A stretch of 64,000 nucleotides of DNA from Stakelama flava. GTDB lineage: Bacteria; Pseudomonadota; Alphaproteobacteria; Sphingomonadales; Sphingomonadaceae. Of the stretch, positions 25,594 to 34,914 are shown in pieces (the stretch's first letter is position 1; each line of letters begins with the position of its first letter). The notes under the pieces are model-generated. The model did no database searches, was not told the DNA's origin, and worked only from the letters and a program-made list of their open reading frames with translations. The stretch lies in contig NZ_JAHWZX010000008.1 in the NCBI RefSeq assembly GCF_019351405.1, positions 1 to 64,000 on the forward strand. Reading direction: 5' to 3'. The position numbers were made by a program, and so were the translations under genes.

Positions 25594-28500
25594 ATGCGCC
25601 TCTCACGTTTCTTCATCACGCGACCGATCTTCGCTGCGGTGATCGCGATCGTCATCACCATCGTCGGCGCCATCGCCTATCTGGGCCTGCCGGTGTCGCA
25701 ATATCCCGACATCGTTCCGCCCACCGTGACGGTCACCGCCAACTATCCCGGCGCAACCGCGCAGACCGTGGCGGACACGGTCGCGGCACCGATCGAGCAA
25801 CAGATCAACGGCGTCGACGACATGCTCTACATGTCGTCCGAATCGACCGGCGACGGCAAGCTGACGATCACCGTTACGTTCAAGATCGGAACCGATCTCG
25901 ATGCGGCGCAGGTGCTGGTGCAGAACCGCGTGGCGATCGCCGAACCCAATTTGCCCGAAGCGGTGCAGCGGCAGGGCGTGGTGACGCAGAAGACGTCGCC
26001 CGACTTCCTGATGGTCGTCAATCTGGTGTCGCCGGACAATTCGCTCGATCGCGGCTATATCTCCAACTATGCGCTGACCCGCATCCGCGACCGGCTGACC
26101 CGCATTGACGGGGTGGGCGATGTGCGCCTGTTCGGCAGCCGCGATTATGCGATGCGCGTATGGATCGATCCCGGCCGGGCGGCCGCGCTCAACCTGACGG
26201 CGGGCGACATCGTCGATGCGCTTCGGTCGCAGAATGTGCAGGTCGCGGCGGGCACGCTGGGCCAACCGCCCTATGATCAGGGCAACGCGTTTCAGGTGAA
26301 TGTCGAGGCGCAGGGCCGCTTCGCCGATCCCGATCAGTTCGCGAACATCATCATCAAATCGGGCGACAATGGCCAGCAAGTGCGTGTGCGCGACGTCGCC
26401 CGCGTCGAACTGGGCGCGGCGGATTATTCGTCGAACACCTATCTGTCGGGCAAGCCCACCGTCATCATGGCGGTGTTCCAGCGCCCCGGATCGAACGCAC
26501 TCGCCGCCGCGCAGGCGGTAAATGCCGAAATGCAGAGCGTATCGAAAGATTTCCCCAAAGGACTGGAATACAAGGTCATCTATAACCCGACCGAGTTCAT
26601 TTCGCAGTCGGTCGATGCGGTGATGCACACGCTGTTCGAAGCGGTGATCCTGGTGGTGCTCGTCATCGTCGTGTTCCTTCAGAAATGGCGCGCCGCGATC
26701 ATCCCGGTGGTGGCGATTCCGGTATCGCTGATCGGAAGCTGCCTGGTGCTTGCCGCGTTCGGCTATTCGCTCAACAACCTGTCGCTGTTCGGCATGGTGC
26801 TTGCCATCGGCATCGTGGTCGACGACGCGATCGTCGTAGTTGAAAATGTCGAGCGCAACCTCGAACGCGGGCTTGCGCCGATCGAAGCCGCCAAGACATC
26901 GATGGACGAAGTGTCGGCGGCGCTGGTGGCGATCGTGCTGGTGCTGTGCGCGGTGTTCGTGCCGACGCTGTTCATGTCCGGCCTGTCGGGCGCGTTCTAT
27001 CAGCAGTTCGCGGTAACGATCGCGACCGCCACCGTCATATCGTTGGTGCTGTCGCTCACCCTCTCGCCCGCGCTTGCGGCGCTGCTGCTGCGCGCGCACG
27101 ACCATCGCGGCGAACGCCACTGGATCGTGCGCCAGCTCCACCATGCCGGCGACAGGTTCAATCGCGGATTCGAACGGATGAGCGAGGGCTATTCGCGGCT
27201 CACGCGCACGCTGGTGCTGCGTCCGGTCGCGATGATGCTGACCTATGCCGGGCTGATCGCTGCGACGGCCGGGCTGTTATGGGCGACGCCAACCGGGTTC
27301 ATCCCTGCGCAGGATCAGGGATATTTCCTGACCGTTATCCAGTTGCCGCCCGGTTCGTCGCTGGAACGCACCGACGCCGTCATGCAGAAGGTGGCGAAGC
27401 GCATCCTTCCCATTCCGGGGGTCAAGGGATCGGTGATGCTGGCCGGGTTCGACGGCCCGTCGCAGACGCTCGCGCCCAACGCCGCCGCCGCCTATGTCCC
27501 ACTGGAAAGCTTCGAAAAGCGTAAGGAACTGGGCGTCAGTTTCCAGGATATCATGGCCGAGGCGCAGAAGCGCACCGCCGACATCAACGAGGCGCGGCTG
27601 ATGATCGTCCCCCCGCCGCTGATTCAGGGAATCGGCTCCGCCGGCGGCTATCGCATGATGGTAGAGGATCTGGGCGATCAGGGGCCACAGCAACTGGCCA
27701 AACAGACGTTCGGGATCATCGGCAAGGCGAACCAGACCGAAGGCCTTCGTCAGGTTTACACCTTCTTCAACACCGCGACGCCGCGGATCTTCGCCGATAT
27801 CGACCGGCGCAAGGCGGATATGCTGGGCGTCCCACCGGCGCGCGTGTTCGAAGCGCTGTCGGTCTATCTGGGATCGGCCTATATCAACGATTTCAACCTG
27901 TTGGGGCGCACCTATCACGTCACGGCACAGGCTGACGCCGCGCATCGCGCGACCGAAGCGGATATCGCCAACCTGAAGACGCGTTCCAATTCCGGCGCGA
28001 TGGTGCCGATCGGATCGGTGGCGACGTTCGACAGCAAGACGGGGCCGTATCGCGTCACGCGCTACAATCTGCACCCCGCCGTCGCGGTCGATGGCGATAC
28101 CGCACCGGGATATTCATCGGGCCAGTCGCTGGTGACGATGGAAAAACTCGCCGATCAGACATTGGCCGAAGGATATGGCCATGAATGGACCGGTATCGCG
28201 TTCCAGCAAAAGCTGGCGGGCAATACGGCAGCCGTGATCTTCGCGCTTGCGGTGGTGTTCGTGTTCCTGGTGCTTGCCGCGCAATATGAAAGCGTGGTGC
28301 TGCCGTTGGCGATCATCCTGATCGTGCCGATGTGCCTGCTCGCCGCCATGCTGGGCGTAAACCTGCGCGGCATGGACAATAATGTGCTGACCCAGATCGG
28401 GCTGATCGTGCTGATCGCGCTTGCCGCGAAGAACGCCATTCTGGTGGTGGAATTCGCACGACAGGCGGAGGATGAGGACGGGTTGTCGCCGGTCGATGCG

Positions 28501-28773
28501 GCAGTGCGCGCCGCGCGCGACCGGCTTCGCCCGATCCTGATGACCAGCTTCGCCTTCATCCTTGGGTCGGTCCCGCTGGTGATCGCAACCGGGGCTGGTG
28601 CAGAACTTCGCCAGGCGCTGGGAACCGCGGTGTTCTTCGGGATGCTGGGCGTCACCGGTTTCGGCCTGCTCTTCACGCCGACCTTCTACGTCGTCTGTCG
28701 CGCGCTGGGCGACCGGTTGTCGCGCCGCCGTTCGCGGCCCGATGCCGATGCCGCGATACAGCCCGCAGAATAG
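25594..28773 (+). CDS. RND multidrug efflux pump, HAE1 family (AcrB/MexB-type)
   Basis: The 1059-residue inner-membrane transporter has the family pattern of 12 membrane helices and two large periplasmic loops. It opens with FFITRPIFAAVIAIVITIVG and carries the helix-4 proton-relay motif GIVVDDAIVVVENVER with the paired aspartates (about 405-420) and the helix-10 segment LIALAAKNAILVVEFARQ. It should export drugs or other amphiphiles by proton antiport as a trimer with the adaptor and outer-membrane factor encoded on either side. A ribosome site (ACAGGAGCGGGC) precedes the ATG. Substrate range cannot be read from sequence. Confidence 0.95.
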   Translation: MRLSRFFITRPIFAAVIAIVITIVGAIAYLGLPVSQYPDIVPPTVTVTANYPGATAQTVADTVAAPIEQQINGVDDMLYMSSESTGDGKLTITVTFKIGTDLDAAQVLVQNRVAIAEPNLPEAVQRQGVVTQKTSPDFLMVVNLVSPDNSLDRGYISNYALTRIRDRLTRIDGVGDVRLFGSRDYAMRVWIDPGRAAALNLTAGDIVDALRSQNVQVAAGTLGQPPYDQGNAFQVNVEAQGRFADPDQFANIIIKSGDNGQQVRVRDVARVELGAADYSSNTYLSGKPTVIMAVFQRPGSNALAAAQAVNAEMQSVSKDFPKGLEYKVIYNPTEFISQSVDAVMHTLFEAVILVVLVIVVFLQKWRAAIIPVVAIPVSLIGSCLVLAAFGYSLNNLSLFGMVLAIGIVVDDAIVVVENVERNLERGLAPIEAAKTSMDEVSAALVAIVLVLCAVFVPTLFMSGLSGAFYQQFAVTIATATVISLVLSLTLSPALAALLLRAHDHRGERHWIVRQLHHAGDRFNRGFERMSEGYSRLTRTLVLRPVAMMLTYAGLIAATAGLLWATPTGFIPAQDQGYFLTVIQLPPGSSLERTDAVMQKVAKRILPIPGVKGSVMLAGFDGPSQTLAPNAAAAYVPLESFEKRKELGVSFQDIMAEAQKRTADINEARLMIVPPPLIQGIGSAGGYRMMVEDLGDQGPQQLAKQTFGIIGKANQTEGLRQVYTFFNTATPRIFADIDRRKADMLGVPPARVFEALSVYLGSAYINDFNLLGRTYHVTAQADAAHRATEADIANLKTRSNSGAMVPIGSVATFDSKTGPYRVTRYNLHPAVAVDGDTAPGYSSGQSLVTMEKLADQTLAEGYGHEWTGIAFQQKLAGNTAAVIFALAVVFVFLVLAAQYESVVLPLAIILIVPMCLLAAMLGVNLRGMDNNVLTQIGLIVLIALAAKNAILVVEFARQAEDEDGLSPVDAAVRAARDRLRPILMTSFAFILGSVPLVIATGAGAELRQALGTAVFFGMLGVTGFGLLFTPTFYVVCRALGDRLSRRRSRPDADAAIQPAE

Positions 28774-28785
28774 GAGTATTCTTCC

Positions 28786-30210
28786 ATGTTCCGCACGATG
28801 ATGACCTCGCTATCCGCGCTGGCGCTCGCCGCCTGCGCGGCGGGGCCGGACTATGTTGCGCCAGTCCCTCCGCAGACGGCGTCCGGCCCCTTCATCGCCG
28901 CCGATACCGAAGCGGTGACCGCCCGCCCGGTCGATCCCGACTGGTGGCAACTCTATGACGACCCGGTTCTGAACGGGCTGGTCGAGGACGCGCTTGCCGC
29001 CAACACCGATATCCGCGTTGCGGTCGCGAGAATCGCGAAGGCGCGCGCGGGGTTGAAGGCGGCGCGCGCCAACGAACTGCCCTCGACCGACATCGGCGCG
29101 AGCGCGACCTATGGCCGGCTTCCCGAAAGCCAGCGCCTGCCCGGATCGGACGCCGAAGACTGGGCGATCGATGCCGGAATTGACGTTGCCTATCAGGTCG
29201 ATCTGTTCGGCCGCGTATCGCGCGATGTCGAAGCCGCAAAGGGCGATGTCGGCGCTGCGCAGGCCGATGCCGAAGCGGTTCGCGTTGCGGTGGTCGCCGA
29301 CACGACCCGCGCCTATGCCGATGCAGCGTCATCGGCCGAGCGGCTGGCCGTCGCGCGGCGCATCGTCGACCTGCTCGACCAGTCGCTGACGCTTACCCGC
29401 AAACGCCATGACGCCGGGCTTGCCAACGGGCTGGACACCGCGCGCATCGCGGCGCTGCGCAATCAGCGCGCAGCCGATGTCCCCGCGCTCGCCGCGCAAC
29501 GCGATGCGGCGCTGTTCCGGCTGGCGACGCTGACCGGGCGCGCGCCCGCCGACCTGCCCCCGATCGCGGCGGAACGGCAGACCACCATGGCGCTCGACAA
29601 GCCGATCCCGGTCGGCGACGGGCAGTCGCTGCTTGCCCGGCGGCCCGATGTTCGCGCGGCCGAACGGCGATTGGCGGCTGCAACCGCGCGGATCGGAGTG
29701 GCGACCGCCGATCTGTATCCCAGCATTTCGCTGGGCGGACAGGTGGGATCGACCAGCACGTCGTTCAGCGACATTTTCGGTGCAGGGCCATTGCGCTGGC
29801 TGCTTGGGCCGCTGATCAGCTGGTCCTTTCCCAACCAGAGTGCGGCGCGCGCGCGCATCGCCAGTGCTCGCGCCGACAGTCAGGAAGCGCTTGCCAGCTT
29901 CGACGGAACGGTGCTCACCGCGCTGCGCGAAACCGAAACCGCGCTGTCGGCCTATGCCCATGATCTCGAACGGCGGCGCGCCTATCAGGCGGCGTATGAC
30001 GAGGCGCAGCGCGCCGCGACGATCACCCGCGCACAGCAGCGTGAAGGCGCGGTCAACTCGCTCGACCTCCTTGATGCCGAACGGACGTTCGCCGACGCCC
30101 AGGCCGACCTTGCCACGATCGATGCCCGGATTTCGGGCGACCAGATCGATTTGTTCGAAGCGCTGGGCGGCGGCTGGCAGCGTCCATCCGAAAGCGTGGC
30201 CGCGCGTTGA
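28786..30210 (+). CDS. RND efflux outer-membrane channel lipoprotein (OprM/NodT-type)
   Basis: The 474-residue protein starts with a lipoprotein signal (SALALAAC, lipidated Cys17) and has the two repeated outer-membrane-efflux domains typical of TolC/OprM/NodT proteins (PDWWQLYDDPVLNGLVEDAL, LLARRPDVRAAERRL, GGQVGSTSTSF). It begins 12 bp after the pump gene with an AGGAG ribosome site. It should form the trimeric exit duct of the tripartite pump. It ends the operon. Confidence 0.93.
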   Translation: MFRTMMTSLSALALAACAAGPDYVAPVPPQTASGPFIAADTEAVTARPVDPDWWQLYDDPVLNGLVEDALAANTDIRVAVARIAKARAGLKAARANELPSTDIGASATYGRLPESQRLPGSDAEDWAIDAGIDVAYQVDLFGRVSRDVEAAKGDVGAAQADAEAVRVAVVADTTRAYADAASSAERLAVARRIVDLLDQSLTLTRKRHDAGLANGLDTARIAALRNQRAADVPALAAQRDAALFRLATLTGRAPADLPPIAAERQTTMALDKPIPVGDGQSLLARRPDVRAAERRLAAATARIGVATADLYPSISLGGQVGSTSTSFSDIFGAGPLRWLLGPLISWSFPNQSAARARIASARADSQEALASFDGTVLTALRETETALSAYAHDLERRRAYQAAYDEAQRAATITRAQQREGAVNSLDLLDAERTFADAQADLATIDARISGDQIDLFEALGGGWQRPSESVAAR

Positions 30211-30230
30211 GTGCCCGGCGGAAATAAAAA

Positions 30231-30264
30231 GGGTCGCCGGATCCGCAAACGAATCCGGCGACCC
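30231..30264 (-). terminator. Intrinsic terminator of the small minus-strand unit
   Basis: Perfect 12-bp stem GGGTCGCCGGAT (30231-30242) / ATCCGGCGACCC (30253-30264) with a 10-nt loop. On the reverse strand it is followed by TTTTT (30226-30230), so it is a textbook terminator for leftward transcription. It may also weakly stop the rightward RND operon, but there is no T-run on that side. Confidence 0.85.
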
Positions 30265-30382
30265 GAAGCATGGTCAGCGGCCGGAAGCTCCAGCCCGGGA
30301 GACCATGCGAGCCGCGCGTGAATCGCGTCGCCGGAACGTTGGTCAGGAAAGGATTTTCCCCGCTCCGACGCCGTTCACTTGC

Positions 30383-30439
30383 CTAGCGGCGCGTCTCCCG
30401 AACGAACTGAACCGACCCCATTGCTGAACCATGAGACAT
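30383..30439 (-). CDS. 18-codon ORF with near-perfect Shine-Dalgarno; possible small regulatory RNA
   Basis: The reverse strand has AAAGGAGGTGATCCG directly before an ATG at 30439; AGGAGG is 7 bases from the start, and the whole tract is the exact complement of the 16S rRNA 3' end. The frame reads MSHGSAMGSVQFVRETRR then TAG. About 120 bases downstream is a strong minus-strand terminator, so a transcript of roughly 250 nt seems defined, although the promoter (somewhere in 30470-30560) is not clear. No other gene fits the unit. It may encode a micro-protein or be an sRNA with a translated segment. I do not recognise it. The rest of 30265-30576 shows no other gene. Confidence 0.55.
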   Translation of the reverse strand: MSHGSAMGSVQFVRETRR

Positions 30440-30576
30440 CGGATCACCTCCTTTCGCTAGTTGAAAACGTTCGCACCCCTTCACGGTGCACAGCCATGCT
30501 GAATCATCGCGATTCGCAGAACAAGTCTTGTATTTATGCGTAAAGCCGGTCAGATTCGTTCGCCTGTGCCCGGCAC

Positions 30577-30852
30577 TCAGTCGCGACCGAATTCGTGGCG
30601 CAACGAATTTTTGGCCGCCTCCAGCACGTTTTTCTGCTTCGCATCCAGGTCCTTGCCCGCGCGGTTGATGTAGAAAGTCAGCATCGACATCGCCGCCTGA
30701 TAGTCCGATCCTTTCTTGCGCTCGCTAGCCTGTGCCGATTTTTTCAGCGATTTCGCAATTGCGTCCGGGTCGTTCCAGGTGAACACGCCCTCTTCCAGAT
30801 CGAGCGCGTCGGACGTTTCGGTCACGTCTTGCGACCATTTGTCGTTGCTCAT
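30577..30852 (-). CDS. DUF3175 protein
   Basis: The 91-residue protein matches DUF3175 from memory: an acidic N-terminus, LDLEEGVFTWNDPDAIAKSL, and the conserved segment AMSMLTFYINRAGKDLDAKQ. It is small, soluble and probably helical, and the family has no established function. The ATG at 30852 has an AAGGAGAGC ribosome site. It is followed on the same strand by the 18-codon unit (138 bp away). Confidence 0.85.
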   Translation of the reverse strand: MSNDKWSQDVTETSDALDLEEGVFTWNDPDAIAKSLKKSAQASERKKGSDYQAAMSMLTFYINRAGKDLDAKQKNVLEAAKNSLRHEFGRD

Positions 30853-30910
30853 CACAGCTCTCCTTATCCTCGTCGCGCGAACGCACGAGAACGAGAAGTG
30901 GCTCCGGCGG

Positions 30911-31453
30911 TCAGCGGCAGTCTTCGGTAACGCGAAGCACCTCTGCCCAAGATGGGATGACGAGCGTGCGCATCGGGGCCATTTCGACGATGAAGCGGCC
31001 CCGGCTGAACCCCATTGCGTCGAGGATGCGGTCATTCGCCGCCAGCATCACCGTCATGTACTCGGACGATCCGCGGGTCGGGCTCGCGCTGAGTTGACGC
31101 GTTTCGGAACTGGTGCGGATGGTCATCGGCAATGCACGCGGCGCCGCGCCCTGACGCGAGAGGTAGATTCGGCGCTGCTGCCTGTCGCACCGCATGGTGA
31201 ATACCGCAGCGCTTCCCGCCTGCCCATAGGATGCGATCGATCCGCGCGAATCCTGCTGATATGTCCAGTTCCCCGGCGTCAGCGGCCAATCGCGCCAGTC
31301 GCCGGTGGGTTGCGGAACCGGCGTGGGAGCCGGTGTCGGAACGGGCGTCGGGGCCGGTGCCGGGGCAACGGGCGGCGGCTCCGCATTGGGAACACAGGCG
31401 GAGGCGGCGATCGCAAGGCCAAGGGCCGAGGCGATATGGTTCAAACGGCGCAT
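30911..31453 (-). CDS. Proline-rich putative lipoprotein, unknown function
   Basis: The 180-residue protein starts with a lipoprotein-like signal (ALGLAIAASAC, Cys20) followed by a Pro/Ala/Thr-rich linker (about 25-50) and a folded domain that begins at about residue 58 (WPLTPGNWTYQQDSRGS) and contains MRCDRQQRRIYLSR. It is probably anchored to the outer membrane with the linker reaching into the periplasm. Small proteins of this shape are common in sphingomonads and unnamed. It reads in the same direction as DUF3175, 58 bp away. Confidence 0.75.
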   Translation of the reverse strand: MRRLNHIASALGLAIAASACVPNAEPPPVAPAPAPTPVPTPAPTPVPQPTGDWRDWPLTPGNWTYQQDSRGSIASYGQAGSAAVFTMRCDRQQRRIYLSRQGAAPRALPMTIRTSSETRQLSASPTRGSSEYMTVMLAANDRILDAMGFSRGRFIVEMAPMRTLVIPSWAEVLRVTEDCR

Positions 31454-31556
31454 GCCGTCAGCTTATGCAGGGCGCGCCGCCGCCCCTCAAGAGCGAAAGC
31501 GATGGAATCCGCCCTGTGGATCGGGCAAGTCCTGCCATGGAAAGGGAATTCACGCC

Positions 31557-31976
31557 ATGCCCACCGCATTTTTGCTGCCGTTGCTTCTGGCCGCGCAGCC
31601 CGCCGATACGCCTGCCGCAACGCCGCTGGGGGCAGACCTCGAACGCTTCGATTATGGCGCGCCGGTCCATTGGTTCGAAACGCAGGCGCAGGGCGGCACG
31701 GTGCGCATGGCATATCTCGACCTCGCACCGCAGGGCCATGCGAACGGCCACACCGGGGTGCTGTTCCACGGCAAGAATTTCTGTTCGGCGACCTGGCTCG
31801 ACACTGCAAAAGCGCTTGCCGCGCAGGGCTATCGCGTGATCTCGCCCGATCAGATCGGCTTTTGCAAATCGTCCAAACCGGTGGGGTTTCAGTACAGCTT
31901 CGCCGCGCTCGCCACGTTGATCGAAGCGCCCGCCCGGTTTCAGCGCGTGCTGCTCGATACGCTGAAGCAGCCCTGA
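31557..31976 (+). pseudogene. Alpha/beta hydrolase with large internal deletion
   Basis: The 139-residue frame begins with a signal peptide and a normal alpha/beta-hydrolase N-terminus (GVLFHGKNFCSATWLDTAKA, then GYRVISPDQIGFCKSSKP), reaching YSFAALA. It then jumps to a typical C-terminal segment, IEAPARFQRVLLDTLKQP. In full-length relatives about 180 residues, including the GHSxGG nucleophile elbow and most of the catalytic triad, lie between. The junction is near 31901-31925. The frame is still open, so the deletion was in-frame, but catalysis is impossible as read. A stable truncated protein with a new role is less likely. Confidence 0.7.
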
Positions 31977-31985
31977 GAGTAGAAC

Positions 31986-34184
31986 CTACCCCTTTCGCCG
32001 CGAACCGCCGCCGAACTTCTTCTGCACCTTGCCATAGCGGGTCTTGCGCGTGCCGGGCTTGCCCTCGTTCGACCGGCCCATGACCGGCGCCTTGCGCTCG
32101 GCCTCGGGCAAGCCGAGCTCCTCGGCCTCCAGTTCGCGAATCTGGTCGCGAAGCCGCCCCGCCTCCTCGAACTCCAGGTTCGCGGCGGCGTCGCGCATCT
32201 TGCCTTCCAGTTCCTCGATATAGGCGCGCAGATTGTGGCCGACCATGTGCGGGCGGTCGTCCTCCAGATCGACTGTCACCTGATCCTTCGACGCGACATG
32301 CGCGATGATGTCGCCGATATCGCGGCGGATCGTCTGCGGCGTGATGCCGTGCTCCTTGTTATACGCCTCCTGCTTTTCGCGGCGGCGACCGGTTTCGTTC
32401 AGCGCGCGCTCCATGCTGCCGGTCATCCGGTCGGCATAGAGGATCACGCGCCCGTCGACATTGCGCGCGGCGCGCCCGATCGTCTGAATGAGCGAGGTTT
32501 CGGACCGCAGAAACCCTTCCTTGTCGGCATCAAGGATCGCGACCAGCCCGCATTCGGGAATGTCCAGCCCCTCACGCAGCAGGTTGATGCCGACAAGTAC
32601 GTCGTACACGCCCATGCGAAGGTCGCGGATCAGTTCGATACGCTCAAGCGTCTCGACATCCGAATGCATGTAACGGACCTTCACCCCCGCTTCGTGCATA
32701 TATTCGGTCAGGTCCTCCGCCATGCGCTTGGTCAGCGTGGTGACGAGCGTGCGATATCCCTGTTCCGCGGTTTTCTTCGCCTCCTGTATCAGGTCCTGCA
32801 CCTGTTCCTCGACCGGCTTGATCTCAACCGGCGGGTCGATCAGCCCGGTGGGGCGGATGACCTGTTCGGCGAATACGCCGCCGGTCTGTTCCATCTCCCA
32901 GCCGCCGGGCGTTGCCGACACGCTCACCGTCTGCGGGCGCATCGCGTCCCATTCGTTGAAACGAAGCGGCCGGTTGTCGATGCAGCTCGGCAAGCGGAAG
33001 CCATATTCGGCCAGCGTGATCTTTCGCCGGTGGTCGCCGCGCGCCATCGCACCGATCTGCGGCACCGTCTGGTGGCTTTCATCGACGAACAATACGGCAT
33101 TCTCGGGCAGATATTCGAACAGGGTCGGCGGCGGTTCGCCGGGCAGGCGACCGGTAAGGAAGCGGCTGTAATTCTCAATCCCTGCGCAGCTTCCGGTCGC
33201 GGCAATCATCTCAAGATCGAAATTGGTCCGCTGCTCCAGCCGCTGTGCCTCCAGCAATTTTCCTTCGGCCTGCAACTCCTTCAACCGCTCGCCAAGTTCG
33301 TGGCGGATCGCGCCCATCGCCTGTTTCAGCGTCGGCCCCGGCGTGACATAATGCGAATTGGCGAAGACGCGGATCTTGTCGAGGCTCGCGATCTTCTGTC
33401 CGGTCAACGGATCGAATTCGGTGATCTCCTCGATATCGTCACCGAAAAATCCGACGCGCCAGGCGGTATCTTCATAATGCGAGGGGAAGATTTCCAGACT
33501 GTCGCCGCGCACCCGGAAATTACCGCGGGCGAAAGCGGCGTCATTGCGCTTATATTGAAGCGCGACCAGCTTGCGGATGATCTCGCGCTGATCGACGGTA
33601 TCGCTCTTCTTGATGTCGAAAATCATCGCCGAATAGGTTTCGACCGACCCGATGCCGTACAGGCAGGAAACCGATGCGACGATCAGCACATCATCGCGTT
33701 CGAGCAGCGCGCGGGTCGCCGAATGCCGCATCCGGTCGATCGCCTCGTTCGTACTCGATTCCTTTTCGATATAGGTGTCGGAGCGCGGCACATAGGCTTC
33801 GGGCTGATAATAGTCATAATAGCTGACGAAATATTCGACGGCATTCTCGGGAAAGAAGCTTTTGAACTCGCCGTAAAGCTGCGCGGCGAGAATTTTGTTC
33901 GGGGCAAGGATCAGCGCCGGACGCTGCAACTCCTCGATCACCTTCGCCATGGTGAAGGTCTTGCCCGATCCGGTGACGCCCAGCAGCACCTGATCCTTTT
34001 CGCCCTCGCGCGCCGCGCCGACCAGTTCGGCGATCGCCGTCGGCTGATCACCCGCCGGTTCATATTCGCTGACCAGCCTGAAGCGCTTGCCGCCCTCCGC
34101 CTTTTCGGGGCGCGCGGGGCGGTGGGGGATGAAGGTATCGCCGGTTTCGGGTTCGTCCAGCGTGGTTCTGATCTGAATGGCCAT
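31986..34184 (-). CDS. uvrB: Excinuclease ABC subunit B
   Basis: UvrB is the damage-verifying helicase-like subunit of nucleotide excision repair; it is loaded by UvrA and recruits UvrC. The 732-residue protein has the Walker A motif GVTGSGKTF, the beta-hairpin region ([14 protein letters not shown]), helicase motifs ([38 protein letters not shown]) and the C-terminal UVR motif ([20 protein letters not shown]). It is longer than the E. coli protein mainly at both ends, as usual in alphaproteobacteria. I chose ATG 34184 ([12 protein letters not shown]); an in-frame ATG at 34211 is possible. Confidence 0.97.
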   Translation of the reverse strand: MAIQIRTTLDEPETGDTFIPHRPARPEKAEGGKRFRLVSEYEPAGDQPTAIAELVGAAREGEKDQVLLGVTGSGKTFTMAKVIEELQRPALILAPNKILAAQLYGEFKSFFPENAVEYFVSYYDYYQPEAYVPRSDTYIEKESSTNEAIDRMRHSATRALLERDDVLIVASVSCLYGIGSVETYSAMIFDIKKSDTVDQREIIRKLVALQYKRNDAAFARGNFRVRGDSLEIFPSHYEDTAWRVGFFGDDIEEITEFDPLTGQKIASLDKIRVFANSHYVTPGPTLKQAMGAIRHELGERLKELQAEGKLLEAQRLEQRTNFDLEMIAATGSCAGIENYSRFLTGRLPGEPPPTLFEYLPENAVLFVDESHQTVPQIGAMARGDHRRKITLAEYGFRLPSCIDNRPLRFNEWDAMRPQTVSVSATPGGWEMEQTGGVFAEQVIRPTGLIDPPVEIKPVEEQVQDLIQEAKKTAEQGYRTLVTTLTKRMAEDLTEYMHEAGVKVRYMHSDVETLERIELIRDLRMGVYDVLVGINLLREGLDIPECGLVAILDADKEGFLRSETSLIQTIGRAARNVDGRVILYADRMTGSMERALNETGRRREKQEAYNKEHGITPQTIRRDIGDIIAHVASKDQVTVDLEDDRPHMVGHNLRAYIEELEGKMRDAAANLEFEEAGRLRDQIRELEAEELGLPEAERKAPVMGRSNEGKPGTRKTRYGKVQKKFGGGSRRKG

Positions 34185-34244
34185 CACGCGATCATATGGG
34201 GTGCTGCCCATGCGATCCCAAGCACGGTGTGCGAAGCGTTCGCC

Positions 34245-34694
34245 TCAGTCGCTCCGGCGATAGGCGACTCGCCACATGGCAAGCGCGATCGTCGCGGCGA
34301 TACCGGCGAGGATCAGGCTGGTCGCGAGCGCGCTGATCCAGCGATAGACCAGCGTTTGCGTATCATCGGAAGGCGTTCCCAACAGGCCGAACCCACGCGT
34401 TTGTGCGGCGAGAAACAGGAAGAACACGATTCCCGCACCCGTGATCGCCGCGGCAACCGGGCCGCGCGCGCCGATGCGGTGCAGGATCAGCCAGACCGGC
34501 CCGGCGCAGGCAGCGATCGCGATCATGCCCATCAATGTTCCCGCAAGCCAGGCGAGAAAGAGCGCACCCAACGCACCCTTTCCGCCATTGGCGACCAGCG
34601 CAGCGACGATCAGACCGACCAGCGCGCCGCCGGTCGCAATCGCGAATCCCGAACGTTGCACATCGGTTTGGTAACGCGGCCCTCGCCATGGCAT
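34245..34694 (-). CDS. Small integral membrane protein, unknown
   Basis: The 149-residue protein has about four hydrophobic helices (GFAIATGGALVGLIVAALVA, GTLMGMIAIAACAGPVWLIL, AAAITGAGIVFFLFLAAQ, ALATSLILAGIAATIALAMW). No motif identifies a family. It lies 60 bp upstream of uvrB on the same strand, so it may be co-transcribed. The 220 bp before the ClC gene (34695-34914) hold no further recognisable gene. Confidence 0.7.
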   Translation of the reverse strand: MPWRGPRYQTDVQRSGFAIATGGALVGLIVAALVANGGKGALGALFLAWLAGTLMGMIAIAACAGPVWLILHRIGARGPVAAAITGAGIVFFLFLAAQTRGFGLLGTPSDDTQTLVYRWISALATSLILAGIAATIALAMWRVAYRRSD

Positions 34695-34914
34695 GATTAT
34701 TAAAGCCCCTGTGCCCCCGCAGCCGATTACCAGTCAAAACACCCGCCGGAAAAGCGAAAAGGCGCTCGCCATCCTCGCCCGGGCGCCGTCGTGCGCGTCT
34801 TGCAACGAAAGTTTCGCAAACGACTTTGCCCCAAAGCCATTCGCGCGATAGTAGGGCCGCCATGCGCCGCACCCCGTCCACCCCCAAGCCGTAGATGAAA
34901 AGCCCTTCCCGCCC

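Noticed and set aside
30441..30455. GGATCACCTCCTTTC, identical to the 16S rRNA 3' end, suggesting an rRNA fragment
   Set aside because: Only about 14 bases match, no other rRNA sequence surrounds it, and on the reverse strand it is a perfect Shine-Dalgarno before an ATG.
32235..34703. 822-codon frame opposite uvrB
   Set aside because: Antisense to a well-conserved uvrB; repeated Arg/His/Asp/Leu composition without domains shows it is a frame shadow.
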